Positions 44,237 through 53,924 of a stretch of 64,000 nt of DNA are shown piece by piece. Source of the DNA: CAZZKG01 sp964654825 (GTDB taxonomy: Bacteria > Gemmatimonadota > CAZMKB01); the NCBI GenBank assembly GCA_964654825.1, contig CAZZKG010000001.1, forward strand, positions 1 through 64,000, read 5' to 3'. The notes beneath the pieces are model-generated. The model was not told where the DNA came from. It did not search any database and saw only the letters and a program-made list of their open reading frames with translations. Within the stretch, counting starts at the first letter, position 1. Every line of letters begins with the position of its first letter. A program made the position numbers and the translations under genes.

Positions 44237-44648
44237 GTTTCAACCGGGTACCCCGAAAAAAAGTGGCGCCGGAAACTACCGTTTCTCCGCTTTTGAGATT
44301 TCGGAGAGTACCGGCATTATCTCAGGACAAATATATGAACAGGGCCTTTTATTTATTGTAAGATCTTCACTGATAAAAAAAGTTTAATCTTAATTTAATA
44401 CAACCGGACAGGTGAAAAGTCAACTAATTTCAGCGCAGGTGTCAGCGTATCCTGAATCCTCCTCGTCCATCTCTCCGGCCATATTTTCGGCTGCTCCCCA
44501 TTTCCCGGTGATCTCTCAGACTGCCCTCATTTTTTTTCGGGTTTGAGAGGATCGATCTCAAATCGTGCTCTCAACGAGTATGCTGGTATAATACTTGCTC
44601 ATTGAAGTTCTGTAACTTTGAGCCTTCGAGCCCCTGACGGAGTGCAGA
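44237..44648. other. divergent intergenic region
   Basis: About 410 bp between the isomerase (minus) and the orphan gene at 44649. It contains a TATAAT box at 44587-44592 (weak -35) and an inverted repeat TTTGAGA (44541-44547) / TCTCAAA (44555-44561) just upstream, a possible operator. ACGGAG precedes the start at 44649. No other gene is seen. Confidence 0.5.
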
Positions 44649-45140
44649 ATGAGTGATTTGAGATTGTTCCCCTTTGCTCTCTTCTCGAGCGTCGCTATCC
44701 TCATTCTCACTGCCGCATTCTGTGTGAATAACGACGGGGGAAACAACGCTGCTGAACATAAATCCTGTGTCCGGGTCGAGAATCTCCTGCTCGCGACCGG
44801 CTGCGGATGTCCTGTTGACAGTTCCTCCTATTACTCAACGGGGCTCATGAGGAACTCCCTTTGCACCTACCTCTCAAAGGATCTTGCGCAATCGATTGCA
44901 GAAAAAAAACTCTTGCTCTTTCTCACAAGAGGAAGGAACGGCGAAATGCAGAATAGACGTTCGAAAAGTGACATGAATCAGATCGACAGAGAATCAGATC
45001 CCGATATCAGCGAAAAGGTGAGAAGGGCTCAGGAAAGAATAGAGCTGGCAAAGAAAATCATTTCCGAGCAGGATATGTCCTCGAAACTCGAATACCTGAA
45101 GATGAGACGTACACGCAATCGTACCCGACCTGAATCCTGA
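44649..45140 (+). CDS. hypothetical protein with N-terminal hydrophobic segment
   Basis: A 163-residue protein. Residues 5-25 (LRLFPFALFSSVAILILTAAF) look like a signal or membrane anchor; the middle has three cysteines close together (TGCGCPVDSS region) and the C-terminal 70 residues are charged and helical with several Arg/Lys. No family recognised. ACGGAG lies six bases upstream of the ATG, supporting a real gene. Confidence 0.5.
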   Translation: MSDLRLFPFALFSSVAILILTAAFCVNNDGGNNAAEHKSCVRVENLLLATGCGCPVDSSSYYSTGLMRNSLCTYLSKDLAQSIAEKKLLLFLTRGRNGEMQNRRSKSDMNQIDRESDPDISEKVRRAQERIELAKKIISEQDMSSKLEYLKMRRTRNRTRPES

Positions 45141-45236
45141 CCGATTCAACCTGCCATCTTCACTGCAACGTGTGAAATCACATATAGTTCTCATTCACAC
45201 TGTGACAAGTGATTTGGATAATGTCAAGATCCGATC

Positions 45237-47093
45237 TTATCGAATCAGTGTCATTTTACGAGTTGATGAATATTCTCCAGCACGCAACCGGTAGAGATAT
45301 ACTCCAGAATTCACATCAATTCCGCTCGAATCTTTACCATCCCAGACTACTTGATGAGTCCCAGGAGTTTCATATTCATTAACAAGTGTCTTGACCAGTT
45401 TTCCATGAAGATCATATAACAGAATTGTAACTTTCTCATTATTTGGTTCAGGAATCGCATAGCTTATTCTTGTACTTGGATTAAAAGGGTTGGGATAGTT
45501 CTGTGAAAGTGTAAACGTTGTGGGTGGTTTAATAATAGGATCCTTATCATCTATTCCAGTTCCTGTCACCATGAAGGAATAGACCGAATCAGGGGCATTC
45601 GGAGGATCGAGTGAGACGTTACCCATCCTATCAATTGCTTCAATGTAATAGCTAACAGTACTGCCGGGAGAGAATCCTCCTATTCTTTGCCTGTAAATAT
45701 ATCCACCACATGCGAGCATCGGGATTTCACTGAATTCACCACTGTTCGTTTTGTATTTGAGAATAACACTCAGCTCACCGACATTTCTGCTGATATTGTC
45801 CCACACTTCGCTCGCCATAAGATAGGGTCCTATTGTGTCTGCCGTGTCTTCGTGGATCATTGTTCTGTTGATCACAGGAGGGAATGAATCGGGAGTACTG
45901 ATATTAATGAGAAGTCTGTTCCATTCCCCATCCTCGAAGCCGTGATTCACCACATAGAGATCGAGATCTCCGTCGTTGTCTACATCACCAAACGTACCAT
46001 AACTGCTCTCCTCGTCTATCGTGGGATAGCGTGATGAGGTTTCATCTGTGAAATGCCCCGTGCCGTCGTTTACGTATATCCTCGGTGGATGAGTTCCAGC
46101 AACTGAACTGTTTGCTACAAACAGATCAAAATCTCCATCGTTGTCGATATCTCCGAGACATACTCCCAGGCTATGATCACCATACTGGGGTATTCGTCCT
46201 TCACTCTCATCAGTGAAATACCCGTTTCCGTCATTGATCCATATCTTATCATAACCCGGAGTGAATCCACTCGCGATGTAGATATCGAGATCTCTGTCAT
46301 TGTCAACATCGAAATATTCGATGTCATTATCCATCGTAATGTCATCAGGCAATCTCGCGGCACTTTCTTCGGAGAAATATCCATTGTTGATCATAATTCT
46401 GTCAGGATGTCCATTTCCATTCACGATGATGCAATCCAAATCCCAATCACCATCGACATCGAACAATGCGGCATCGTTGCTATCCTCATTCCCAGAGAGA
46501 AATACACGATAACGATAGATTCCGCTTGCGAAATCCTGGTTCTCCCAGAGCTTGTTGCTCCCCCAATTCCATTCATAGATTGCAAGATCCAGATCGAGGT
46601 CGCTATCGATATCGATAAAATGAGCATCTCTCCCGCTCGTCACTGAATGCATGGGAAGTTGTTCGCTGCTTCGGTCGGTGAAATTAGTCTGACCATCGTT
46701 AATGAAAAGATAGTGGTGTGCTCCCTCATCATCAACTAAATTTGTAATTACAACATCCAGGTCACCATCCAATTCATTGTCTCCTAGTGCGATCCCAAAT
46801 AAGCTTGCTAAGGTCGTAGTATAGTCGAAGAAGTGTAAATTTGCTTCTGGAAATAAACCCAAACCATCGTTCAGCAAATAATAACTTTTATCAGTAATCC
46901 CTAACCTGCTGCTAGCCACAACAATATCAATGCTCCCATCACCGTTTAGATCTCCCAATTCTGCATCATAGGATTTATCAACTAATCCGGGGAGTCTTAA
47001 TGCTGTCTCATCCACGAAATATTGCTGGGTATATCCATTCCCGGTGAAAAGTAATATCGATGATACTAGGGCTAGATAATTCAGAAATTTCAA
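45237..47093 (-). CDS. secreted FG-GAP/VCBS repeat protein with FlgD-like tail
   Basis: A 618-residue exported protein. A signal peptide (LNYLALVSSILLFTGNGYT) precedes about eight FG-GAP repeats with calcium-loop-like DxDxDG motifs (DLNGDGSIDIVVASS, DIDNDGDFDLFVANS, DVDNDGDLDLYVVNH). An Ig-like segment (VGELSVILKYKT) and the FlgD-like C-terminal domain (QNYPNPFNPSTRISYA ... NSGVYLYRLRAG ... TRKM) follow. Probable cell-surface or secreted structural protein. The next gene upstream on this strand ends in the same tail, 7 bp before this start. Confidence 0.87.
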   Translation of the reverse strand: MKFLNYLALVSSILLFTGNGYTQQYFVDETALRLPGLVDKSYDAELGDLNGDGSIDIVVASSRLGITDKSYYLLNDGLGLFPEANLHFFDYTTTLASLFGIALGDNELDGDLDVVITNLVDDEGAHHYLFINDGQTNFTDRSSEQLPMHSVTSGRDAHFIDIDSDLDLDLAIYEWNWGSNKLWENQDFASGIYRYRVFLSGNEDSNDAALFDVDGDWDLDCIIVNGNGHPDRIMINNGYFSEESAARLPDDITMDNDIEYFDVDNDRDLDIYIASGFTPGYDKIWINDGNGYFTDESEGRIPQYGDHSLGVCLGDIDNDGDFDLFVANSSVAGTHPPRIYVNDGTGHFTDETSSRYPTIDEESSYGTFGDVDNDGDLDLYVVNHGFEDGEWNRLLINISTPDSFPPVINRTMIHEDTADTIGPYLMASEVWDNISRNVGELSVILKYKTNSGEFSEIPMLACGGYIYRQRIGGFSPGSTVSYYIEAIDRMGNVSLDPPNAPDSVYSFMVTGTGIDDKDPIIKPPTTFTLSQNYPNPFNPSTRISYAIPEPNNEKVTILLYDLHGKLVKTLVNEYETPGTHQVVWDGKDSSGIDVNSGVYLYRLRAGEYSSTRKMTLIR

Positions 47094-47100
47094 AAGATTC

Positions 47101-47862
47101 TCACCTCATTAGCGACATTTTCTTTGTAATAATTTTATCACCAACTGTTAATCTGTAGAAATATATCCCGGATGAAACCTCTAGGCCATATTCATCTCGC
47201 CCATCCCATACATATTCGTATGTTCCAGGATCCACCAATTCGAGGCTTTCTTCCTTTACCAAATGGCCTCTCAGGTTGTAAATCTTAAGTGTTACATTCC
47301 TATTGATTCCTTCCGGTATTTCATACCGTATTGTCGTATGAGGATTAAAAGGATTTGGATAATTTTGTGAGAGTGCCATTTTTTTTGGAATGTCAGATGA
47401 TGGTAACAAATGGTCATCCTCTTCGTTTTCTTCGATACTCTGAAACCAATTCGTTATGAGCTTCCATGCGTTATCGGCAAAGGAAATTTCAGGTCCTCCA
47501 CCTCCTACTTTCCCAAGGCTGTCAACAACGTCAAATCCGAAACTGTCCGTGTCATAAACAGAATCCACCTCGCATACATATCCAGTAAATACATAGTGCC
47601 TGAGAGGAGCATAACCTGGTACTTCAACCTCCGAAAAAGAGCTCACTCGGCCATTCGGTGGAAGGTAGACATACGTCGTGTCTATGACGAGAAAGGGATT
47701 CATGCTGTCCGGTGTCACAGTACCATACAGGAATACGGAAGCGGTAACTCCTTCCCAATAGTGATTGGTCAATGTTGTATATATTGTCAATGTATCCCCT
47801 CTTGTAAGACTCGTGTCACATTCAGGTGTACAGACGATCGATACCGGAGGCGGATCACCCAT
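47101..47862 (-). pseudogene. C-terminal fragment of a secreted protein with FlgD-like tail
   Basis: A 253-codon open frame: Ig-like region (PPPVSIVCTPECDTSLTRGDTLTIY), then the FlgD-like tail (SQNYPNPFNPHTTIRYEIPE ... SSGIYFYRLTVG). It has no signal peptide. Upstream in another frame, 47975-47855 encodes a plausible continuation (SVDPNASEGSYHITLTSGDL), so the gene has a frame disruption at about 47855 as well as an IS fragment behind it. Probably the broken C-terminal half of the gene starting at 48681. Confidence 0.6.
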
Positions 47863-47973
47863 GAAAATACTTCCCTCTCATTTTCAGATGTGGTATTGCA
47901 GTCTCTGAGGTGTCAGAAAGATCCCCGCTCGTGAGAGTGATATGATAACTGCCCTCTGATGCATTTGGATCAA

Positions 47974-48450
47974 CAGAGAAAGACACAGATCGATCGTTGT
48001 AGAATCGAAAGCGTATGCTGTCTGTTTCAGAGCTACTCCGAAATCTTCGCATTTATACAGCTCCCTGGCGATGCGTATCAAAACGTGAGCGAAGTCTCGA
48101 TAGATATGCCAGTCTCTCCTCTCGTTTGCTCTTGCCAGAGTGTTTCTGGAGACTTTTCCTCGTATACCGGCATGGTAAAGCTTGGAGCTCATGGCACGCA
48201 GACAGGTTTCGATATCCCGAAGGCTCTCTCGGTAGGTCAACTGAGCGAACGTCATACACAGGAATTGATCGAGACATGAAAATGTTCGCACTAGGTAATT
48301 GCCCTTGTATCGTTTCACACATCTTTTGAACTCGTGTCTTGGGAGGAAGTCCATCAACTGAGAGAAGATAATTCGATCTGTAAACATCAGCCATCCCTTT
48401 CCTTGTAATAGTGGAACAAGAGTGGCTAAAATCTACATTCGTCGTGAAGT
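47974..48450 (-). mobile_element. IS4-family transposase fragment (DUF4372 N-terminus)
   Basis: Minus-strand codons 48387-47974 encode the N-terminal third of an IS4-type transposase: FSQLMDFLPRHEFKRCVKRY, FAQLTYRESLRDIETCLRAM, HAGIRGKVSRNTLARANERRDWHIYRDFA, then DSTTIDLCLSL with the first DDE Asp. Translation then leaves the transposase at CLSL, where LFPW would be expected, and joins the sequence of the secreted-protein fragment. The DDE core and the right end are missing. The left boundary is near 48450, upstream of the ATG. Inactive remnant. Confidence 0.85.
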
Positions 48451-48459
48451 CTAAAACAG

Positions 48460-48681
48460 TCATTTTACTCTGTAACCTAATGATGATTCAAATGTTGTGG
48501 CATTTTTCAGAATGCTTAACGGGACATTAGTGACACTATATCTTAGATATTTATTGGTTTCAAGTAGACTCCATGCAATTACGAATTGAGATTTGTCTGC
48601 TCTAACACAAATATCAGGATTGAATTCAAATGCCCCACCTCCATAATCTGTTGGACTATCGAACAGATAGCCCTTTCTCAT
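48460..48681 (-). pseudogene. N-terminal-side fragment interrupted by the IS4 remnant
   Basis: A 73-codon frame ending where the IS fragment starts (YRVK then TGA). The sequence (GGGAFEFNPDICVRADKSQFVIAWSL) is consistent with a piece of a beta-rich secreted protein. With 47101-47862 it could have formed one gene before the insertion and deletion. No family assignment. Confidence 0.45.
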
Positions 48682-48869
48682 TGACAGGCTTTCGATATAT
48701 TATTATTATGGAGTTCTCGGGTGAATCGCGGGGGATTTTCCCATCGCTTTTCAGCTTCAGATCAACGGCCTGTTCCGAGCCGTAGTTTTACTCCAGCACA
48801 CACAGAAAAACGACGGATTCTTTTTTAAATTCGAAGGGCTTTACATATTTGTCATCCCCGGAACAGATC

Positions 48870-49691
48870 ATGGAAACAGGAATTAATATCAAGCTCGAGA
48901 TCGAATACGACGGCACGCTGTTCTCAGGCTGGCAGAAGCAGCCCGTCCTCCGGACTGTTCAGGGTGAGCTCGAGCAGGCTCTCCAGAGGATTCTGCGGCA
49001 TCCCGTAACTCTCTTTGGTTCAGGACGTACCGATACGGGAGTTCACGCTATCTGCCAGACAGCGAATTTTCACACAGATAACGACTATAACCTCGAGAAA
49101 CTCCGCGCCGGTGTGAATGCTCTCACCGGTGATGATGTATATATTCATCGACTCAGGATTGCCCCGCCCGGATTTCATGCTCGTTTCTCTGCAGTTTCGA
49201 GGACCTACCGTTACTTCATTGGAGGAGACAGAAGAAGCAGTTCACCATTTTACAGAAGATACATCTGGCACATGGAGGGTAATCTCGATAGTCGCCTCAT
49301 CGAACCATCTCTGGTGGCAATGCACGGAGAGCATGATTTTACCAACTTCTCGAAAAATGACCCGTCGAGGGACAATTTCAAAGCTGTCGTGTATAACACA
49401 ACGTGGAAAAAGTGGGATCTGGGGTACATCTTCGAGATCAGAGCGAATCGATTTCTCCCCCGGATGGTGAGGAGGATCGTTGGCCAGCTTGTGGCCGCGG
49501 GGAGAGGAGAGATTTCCCGAGACGCGACGAAGGAATTGCTCGATACTCCGGAGAGTCCACCGGCAAAGGTATACACAGCTCCCCCTACCGGTCTCTTCCT
49601 GATCGATGTCGAATATGAAAATGACCGGGTTAACAGAGAGAACGTATCAGGCATTTCTGACTGGAGGTTTTTACATGAAGTTTTTTATTGA
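48870..49691 (+). CDS. truA: tRNA pseudouridine(38-40) synthase
   Basis: A 273-residue enzyme from the ATG at 48870 (a TTG at 48849 would add seven residues). EYDGTLFSGWQKQP, GSGRTDTGVHA (catalytic Asp in GRTDTGVHA), and FLPRMVRRIVGQLVAAGRG are the TruA signatures. It modifies the anticodon arm of tRNAs. The 3' end overlaps talC by 17 bp. Confidence 0.96.
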   Translation: METGINIKLEIEYDGTLFSGWQKQPVLRTVQGELEQALQRILRHPVTLFGSGRTDTGVHAICQTANFHTDNDYNLEKLRAGVNALTGDDVYIHRLRIAPPGFHARFSAVSRTYRYFIGGDRRSSSPFYRRYIWHMEGNLDSRLIEPSLVAMHGEHDFTNFSKNDPSRDNFKAVVYNTTWKKWDLGYIFEIRANRFLPRMVRRIVGQLVAAGRGEISRDATKELLDTPESPPAKVYTAPPTGLFLIDVEYENDRVNRENVSGISDWRFLHEVFY

Positions 49692-50328
49692 TACAGCCGA
49701 CATAGAAGAAATCAGAAAAATCAACTCCATCGGGATCCTGGACGGGGTGACCACCAATCCGACTCTCGTTTCGAAAGTCAGTGACAGGGGAAACTTCGAT
49801 CAGATTATAACCGAAATCTGTGAAGAGGTCGAAGGTCCGGTAAGTGTCGAAGCCCTCAGTCAGGACGCGGAGGGGATGTTCAAGGAAGCCAAATCTTTGA
49901 GAAAGTACGGGGACAACGTTGTGGTGAAGATCCCCATAACCCTGGAGGGATTGGTGGCTGTGCGCAGGTGCAGACAAGAGGGGATCCCGACCAACGTGAC
50001 ACTCATTTTCTCCCCTTCACAGGCTCTTCTCGCGGCAAAAGCCGGTGCCACCTATGTCAGTCCCTTTATCGGGCGACTCGATGACATCAGCCATACCGGT
50101 ATGGAACTCATACAGGAAATCCATACCATTCTGTTCAATTACGATTACGAAACCGAAATCATCGTTGCGAGCATAAGACACCCCCTTCATGTCGTTGAAG
50201 CTGCTCTGATCGGGGCTGATATCGTGACCATACCATATAAGGTCATCACCAATCTTCTCAAGCACCCGCTCACGGATGTGGGGATTCAGAGGTTCTTCGA
50301 CGACTGGCAGAAGGTTGCACAAAAATGA
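49675..50328 (+). CDS. talC: transaldolase / fructose-6-phosphate aldolase, TalC type
   Basis: A 217-residue class I aldolase; the short transaldolase form acts in the non-oxidative pentose phosphate pathway. MKFFIDTADIEEI, DGVTTNPTLVSK and VVVKIPIT (Schiff-base Lys85), GATYVSPFIGRLDDIS are diagnostic. The ATG at 49675 has GGAGG upstream. It overlaps truA by 17 bp and htrA by four bases. Confidence 0.93.
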   Translation: MKFFIDTADIEEIRKINSIGILDGVTTNPTLVSKVSDRGNFDQIITEICEEVEGPVSVEALSQDAEGMFKEAKSLRKYGDNVVVKIPITLEGLVAVRRCRQEGIPTNVTLIFSPSQALLAAKAGATYVSPFIGRLDDISHTGMELIQEIHTILFNYDYETEIIVASIRHPLHVVEAALIGADIVTIPYKVITNLLKHPLTDVGIQRFFDDWQKVAQK

Positions 50329-51890
50329 GTGAAAAGAGTGAGCGTAAGTTCATCAGAAGCTTTCTGATCATACTGGTGAGTCTCGTCATCGGTACCCTGG
50401 TGGGTTTCATCATAAGTCAGGACAGGCTTCGTCGTGATTCCGACTTCGAAGACTTCTCGATACCGGATGCAATGATTGTCCGGACAGTGATGGACGGCCA
50501 GGGACCGAAACATAATGCGGAAACGGCAGATGATGACGAAGGGTCGGCCCCTCAGAAAAATCTCGATGAGATCGGCCGTCACAGGAATAATGCCATCGTC
50601 AATGCCGCCGGTACCGTCGGTCCGTGCGTTGTGAGCATCAATGTATTTCAGACACAGATCGTACAGCGAAATATTCCGTTCGACGATTTTTGGAGCAACT
50701 TCTTCTCGCCGCGTAGATATCGGCGGGAAGTCCAGAGTCTCGGCTCAGGTTTTATTATCAGCGGCAAGGGGCATATCCTGACGAATGAACACGTCGTGCA
50801 AAACGCAACAAGAATCCTCGTCACACTCGAAGACGGGAGAGAATATGAGGCGACCGTTATCGGATCGGATGAACGCACCGATCTTGCACTCCTCAGGATT
50901 GATGAGGATGACCTTCCCATTGCACCTCTCGGCGATTCGGACAATCTTATTCTCGGAGAGTGGTTGATCGCTATCGGCAATCCCTTCGGTTATCTCCTGG
51001 ATGACCCGCAGCCGACGGTGACTGTCGGAGTGGTGAGTGCACTCAACAGGGACATAAAACCGGAACAGTCTGAATCCAGGGCTTTCGTGAACATGATCCA
51101 GACTGACGCGTCGATTAATCCGGGGAACAGCGGCGGTCCACTGGTAGACTCGAGTGGGCGAGTGGTTGGCGTAAACACCTTCATCCTCTCGAAGAGCGGG
51201 GGCTCTCTTGGTATGGGATTCGCGGTCCCGATCAACCGGGCATCGAGGGTTGTCAGAGACCTTGTTAAATACGGTAACGTGAGATGGCCATGGATCGGCA
51301 TTCATCCTCAGGAGCTCACCGGCTCACTCAGAGACGGGCTCAAGATGAACGATAACAAACAGATCTCAGGCGTCATCGTGGCGGACATCGATCCCGGGAG
51401 CCCTGCCGAGAAGGCGGGTTTCACCCGGGGTGATATCATTACCGATATAAACGGGAAAAAAATACGGTCGGTCTACGACTGGGATGGTGAGATGACTGAT
51501 ATCCCGGTCGGTAAACCGGTTAAGGTCACCACCAGGCGTCAGGATGAGGTTACTGTTTTTTCCATAACAACTGAGTTTCTCCCAACGGATGTCGCAAAAA
51601 GGGTTAAGAGCGAGCTGGGGATCACCATGACCGATCTCTCACCTGAGGTGAGGAGTCAGATTGGTGCTTCGAGTGAAGACGGAGCTGTCGTAATCGAAGT
51701 CGTAGATCCCCAACTCGAGCAGGAAGGCGGCATCTTACCATTCGACGTCATTCTCAAGATAAATAATGAGACCATACAATCTGCGAAAAAAGCCCGGGAT
51801 ATACTCAACAATCTTCAGCGTGGGAACAGGCATCTCCTCATCATCGAGAGAGATGGGAAACTGATCTACCGATCACTTATCACGAGATGA
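50325..51890 (+). CDS. HtrA/Deg-family serine protease
   Basis: A 521-residue periplasmic protease. An N-terminal membrane anchor (about 12-29, SFLIILVSLVIGTLVGFII) is followed by a long linker and the trypsin-like domain with His156 (LTNEHVV), Asp186 (RTDLALL) and Ser269 (NPGNSGGPL). Two PDZ domains follow (from about 340 and 435; GFTRGDIITDINGKKI, GGILPFDVILKINNETI). Handles misfolded envelope proteins. The ATG overlaps the talC stop. Confidence 0.95.
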   Translation: MSEKSERKFIRSFLIILVSLVIGTLVGFIISQDRLRRDSDFEDFSIPDAMIVRTVMDGQGPKHNAETADDDEGSAPQKNLDEIGRHRNNAIVNAAGTVGPCVVSINVFQTQIVQRNIPFDDFWSNFFSPRRYRREVQSLGSGFIISGKGHILTNEHVVQNATRILVTLEDGREYEATVIGSDERTDLALLRIDEDDLPIAPLGDSDNLILGEWLIAIGNPFGYLLDDPQPTVTVGVVSALNRDIKPEQSESRAFVNMIQTDASINPGNSGGPLVDSSGRVVGVNTFILSKSGGSLGMGFAVPINRASRVVRDLVKYGNVRWPWIGIHPQELTGSLRDGLKMNDNKQISGVIVADIDPGSPAEKAGFTRGDIITDINGKKIRSVYDWDGEMTDIPVGKPVKVTTRRQDEVTVFSITTEFLPTDVAKRVKSELGITMTDLSPEVRSQIGASSEDGAVVIEVVDPQLEQEGGILPFDVILKINNETIQSAKKARDILNNLQRGNRHLLIIERDGKLIYRSLITR

Positions 51891-51901
51891 GGTAACGAGG
51901 G

Positions 51902-53203
51902 ATGATAGAACGATACACATTGAGCCCTTTTGACGTTATCTGGAGCGATGAAAACAAATTCTCGCTCTGGCTGCGGATCGAGTTGGCTGTGTGCGAGTCA
52001 CTCGCTTCGGGAGGTTTAATCCCTGAGGAAGCCGTCGGACGGATCAGGGAATCTGCATCGTTCGAAATCGAAAGAATCGAAGAACTCGAAGCGACACTCA
52101 GACATGACGTCATTGCCTTTCTTACCAATGTCGGAGAACACGTGGGAGAAGATTCCCGATACATCCACATAGGGATGACATCCTCAGATCTCCTCGATAC
52201 CGCCCTCGCGATGCAGCTCGTCGAAGCCGGTCAAGTAATTAAAGAGACCCTCATGGAACTTATGGCTTCTGTTAAAAAGAAAGCCATCCAGGAAAAGAAC
52301 ACTTACATGATTGGGAGGACACATGGGGTTCATGCTGAACCGATAACGCTGGGCTTCAAGATGGCTCACTGGTACGATGATCTGAGAAGGGCCGATCAGA
52401 GACTCGACAGCGCTCTCGACGAAATTGCATGTGGGAAGCTGTCCGGCGCTGTCGGTAATTTTGTGTACCTCGATCCTGATATCGAGCAGGAGGTATGTAA
52501 GAAGCTCGGCCTCACCCCCTGCCCCATTTCGAGCCAGGTTATCGGGAGAGACCGCCATGCGGCGCTCCTCTCCTCCCTGGCACTCCTGGCCGGTATCCTC
52601 GAAAGGATTGCTGTCGAGATAAGAGCACTCCAGAAAACAGAGGTACGTGAACTGGAGGAACCGTTCCGGAAAGGGCAAAAGGGATCCTCAGCCATGCCCC
52701 ACAAGAGAAATCCGATTCTGTGCGAGAGGATCACGGGGCTCGCAAGACTGATCAGGTCCAACCTCCAGGCCGCTCTCGAAAATATCGCTCTGTGGCATGA
52801 ACGCGACATCAGCCATTCCTCCGTCGAACGAGTTATTCTGCCTGACACGACCACACTCGTTCACTATATGCTTGTGAAGATGAAATACGTTATTGATGAT
52901 CTGGTTGTCAACAGGGAAAATATGAAAAAAAACATCGAACTGACCGGTGGTCTCATTTTTTCACAATCACTCCTGTTAAAGCTAACAGCAAAAGGTTTAA
53001 GCCGCATCAAAGCCTATGATATCGTTCAGGGTGCGGCGATGAAAGCCTGGGAAACCGGGCGGACTTTCAAAGAGATACTGGAGGAAAACAGTGAAATCCA
53101 GCGCTATCTGGATAAAAGTGAAGTAGAGAGCGTTTTTTCACTGGAAAGTTATTCACGCAATATCGACCGCGTATTCGAGAGACTTGGAATCCTCAAGAGG
53201 TGA
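51902..53203 (+). CDS. purB: adenylosuccinate lyase
   Basis: A 433-residue fumarase-superfamily enzyme acting twice in purine synthesis. The signature SSAMPHKRNPI and TSSDLLDTALAMQL, RTHGVHAEPITLG blocks are present. Leads a compact run purB-purC-psd-pssA-purF-ppdK; purC starts four bases after this stop (53208). Confidence 0.97.
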   Translation: MIERYTLSPFDVIWSDENKFSLWLRIELAVCESLASGGLIPEEAVGRIRESASFEIERIEELEATLRHDVIAFLTNVGEHVGEDSRYIHIGMTSSDLLDTALAMQLVEAGQVIKETLMELMASVKKKAIQEKNTYMIGRTHGVHAEPITLGFKMAHWYDDLRRADQRLDSALDEIACGKLSGAVGNFVYLDPDIEQEVCKKLGLTPCPISSQVIGRDRHAALLSSLALLAGILERIAVEIRALQKTEVRELEEPFRKGQKGSSAMPHKRNPILCERITGLARLIRSNLQAALENIALWHERDISHSSVERVILPDTTTLVHYMLVKMKYVIDDLVVNRENMKKNIELTGGLIFSQSLLLKLTAKGLSRIKAYDIVQGAAMKAWETGRTFKEILEENSEIQRYLDKSEVESVFSLESYSRNIDRVFERLGILKR

Positions 53204-53207
53204 GAGT

Positions 53208-53924
53208 ATGAAGAAACAGGAACTGTTGTACGAAGGCAAAGCGAAGAAGATCTATCTGACAGACGATCCTGATCTGGTCATCCAGGAGTTCAAAGATGAC
53301 GCAACCGCATTCGATGGCGACAAGAAAGGTACCATCAGACGGAAAGGTGTCATAAATAACAGTGTCTCCTCACGAATCTTCGTCTACCTCGAGGACAACG
53401 GGATCAAAACCCATTTTGTCGAAAAACTCTCTGAGAATTCCATGATCGTTAAAAAGCTGGACATCGTGCTTGTCGAAGTCATCCTCCGGAATAAAGTCGC
53501 CGGAAGTCTGAAAAAGAGAACCGGCCTCGAAGAGGGGACCCCCCTGCCCTTCCCGATCGTAGAAGAATATTATAAAAATGACGAGCTGCACGATCCGATG
53601 ATCAATTCATACCATGTGAGGGCGATGGACCTCGCAACTCAGGAAGAAGAAAAAAAAATACTGGAGACCGGTCTGAATGTGAACGATCTGATGGTAAAAT
53701 TCTTCATCGAGAGGAATATTGAACTGGTTGACATGAAACTCGAGTTCGGGCGTTTCAAGGACGAGATTCTCCTCGGAGACGAGATCTCTTCAGACACGTG
53801 CAGATTGTGGGACATCGAAACAGCAAGAAAACTCGACAAGGATCGGTTCAGATTCGATATGGGGGACGTTGAAGACTCGTACGAGTTCATCTATAAAAAG
53901 GTCTGTGGTGAGGAAATACCATGA
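53208..53924 (+). CDS. purC: phosphoribosylaminoimidazole-succinocarboxamide synthase
   Basis: A 238-residue SAICAR synthetase, from the ATG at 53208 behind GAGGTGAG. LLYEGKAKKIY, DDATAFDG and the C-terminal LKLEFGRFKDEILLGDEISSDTCRLWD are the family blocks. Its stop overlaps psd by four bases. Confidence 0.97.
   Translation: MKKQELLYEGKAKKIYLTDDPDLVIQEFKDDATAFDGDKKGTIRRKGVINNSVSSRIFVYLEDNGIKTHFVEKLSENSMIVKKLDIVLVEVILRNKVAGSLKKRTGLEEGTPLPFPIVEEYYKNDELHDPMINSYHVRAMDLATQEEEKKILETGLNVNDLMVKFFIERNIELVDMKLEFGRFKDEILLGDEISSDTCRLWDIETARKLDKDRFRFDMGDVEDSYEFIYKKVCGEEIP

Noticed and set aside
48053..48463. 136-codon minus-strand frame in the IS4 region
   Set aside because: A shadow of the transposase frame, which has recognisable DUF4372 and DDE sequence.
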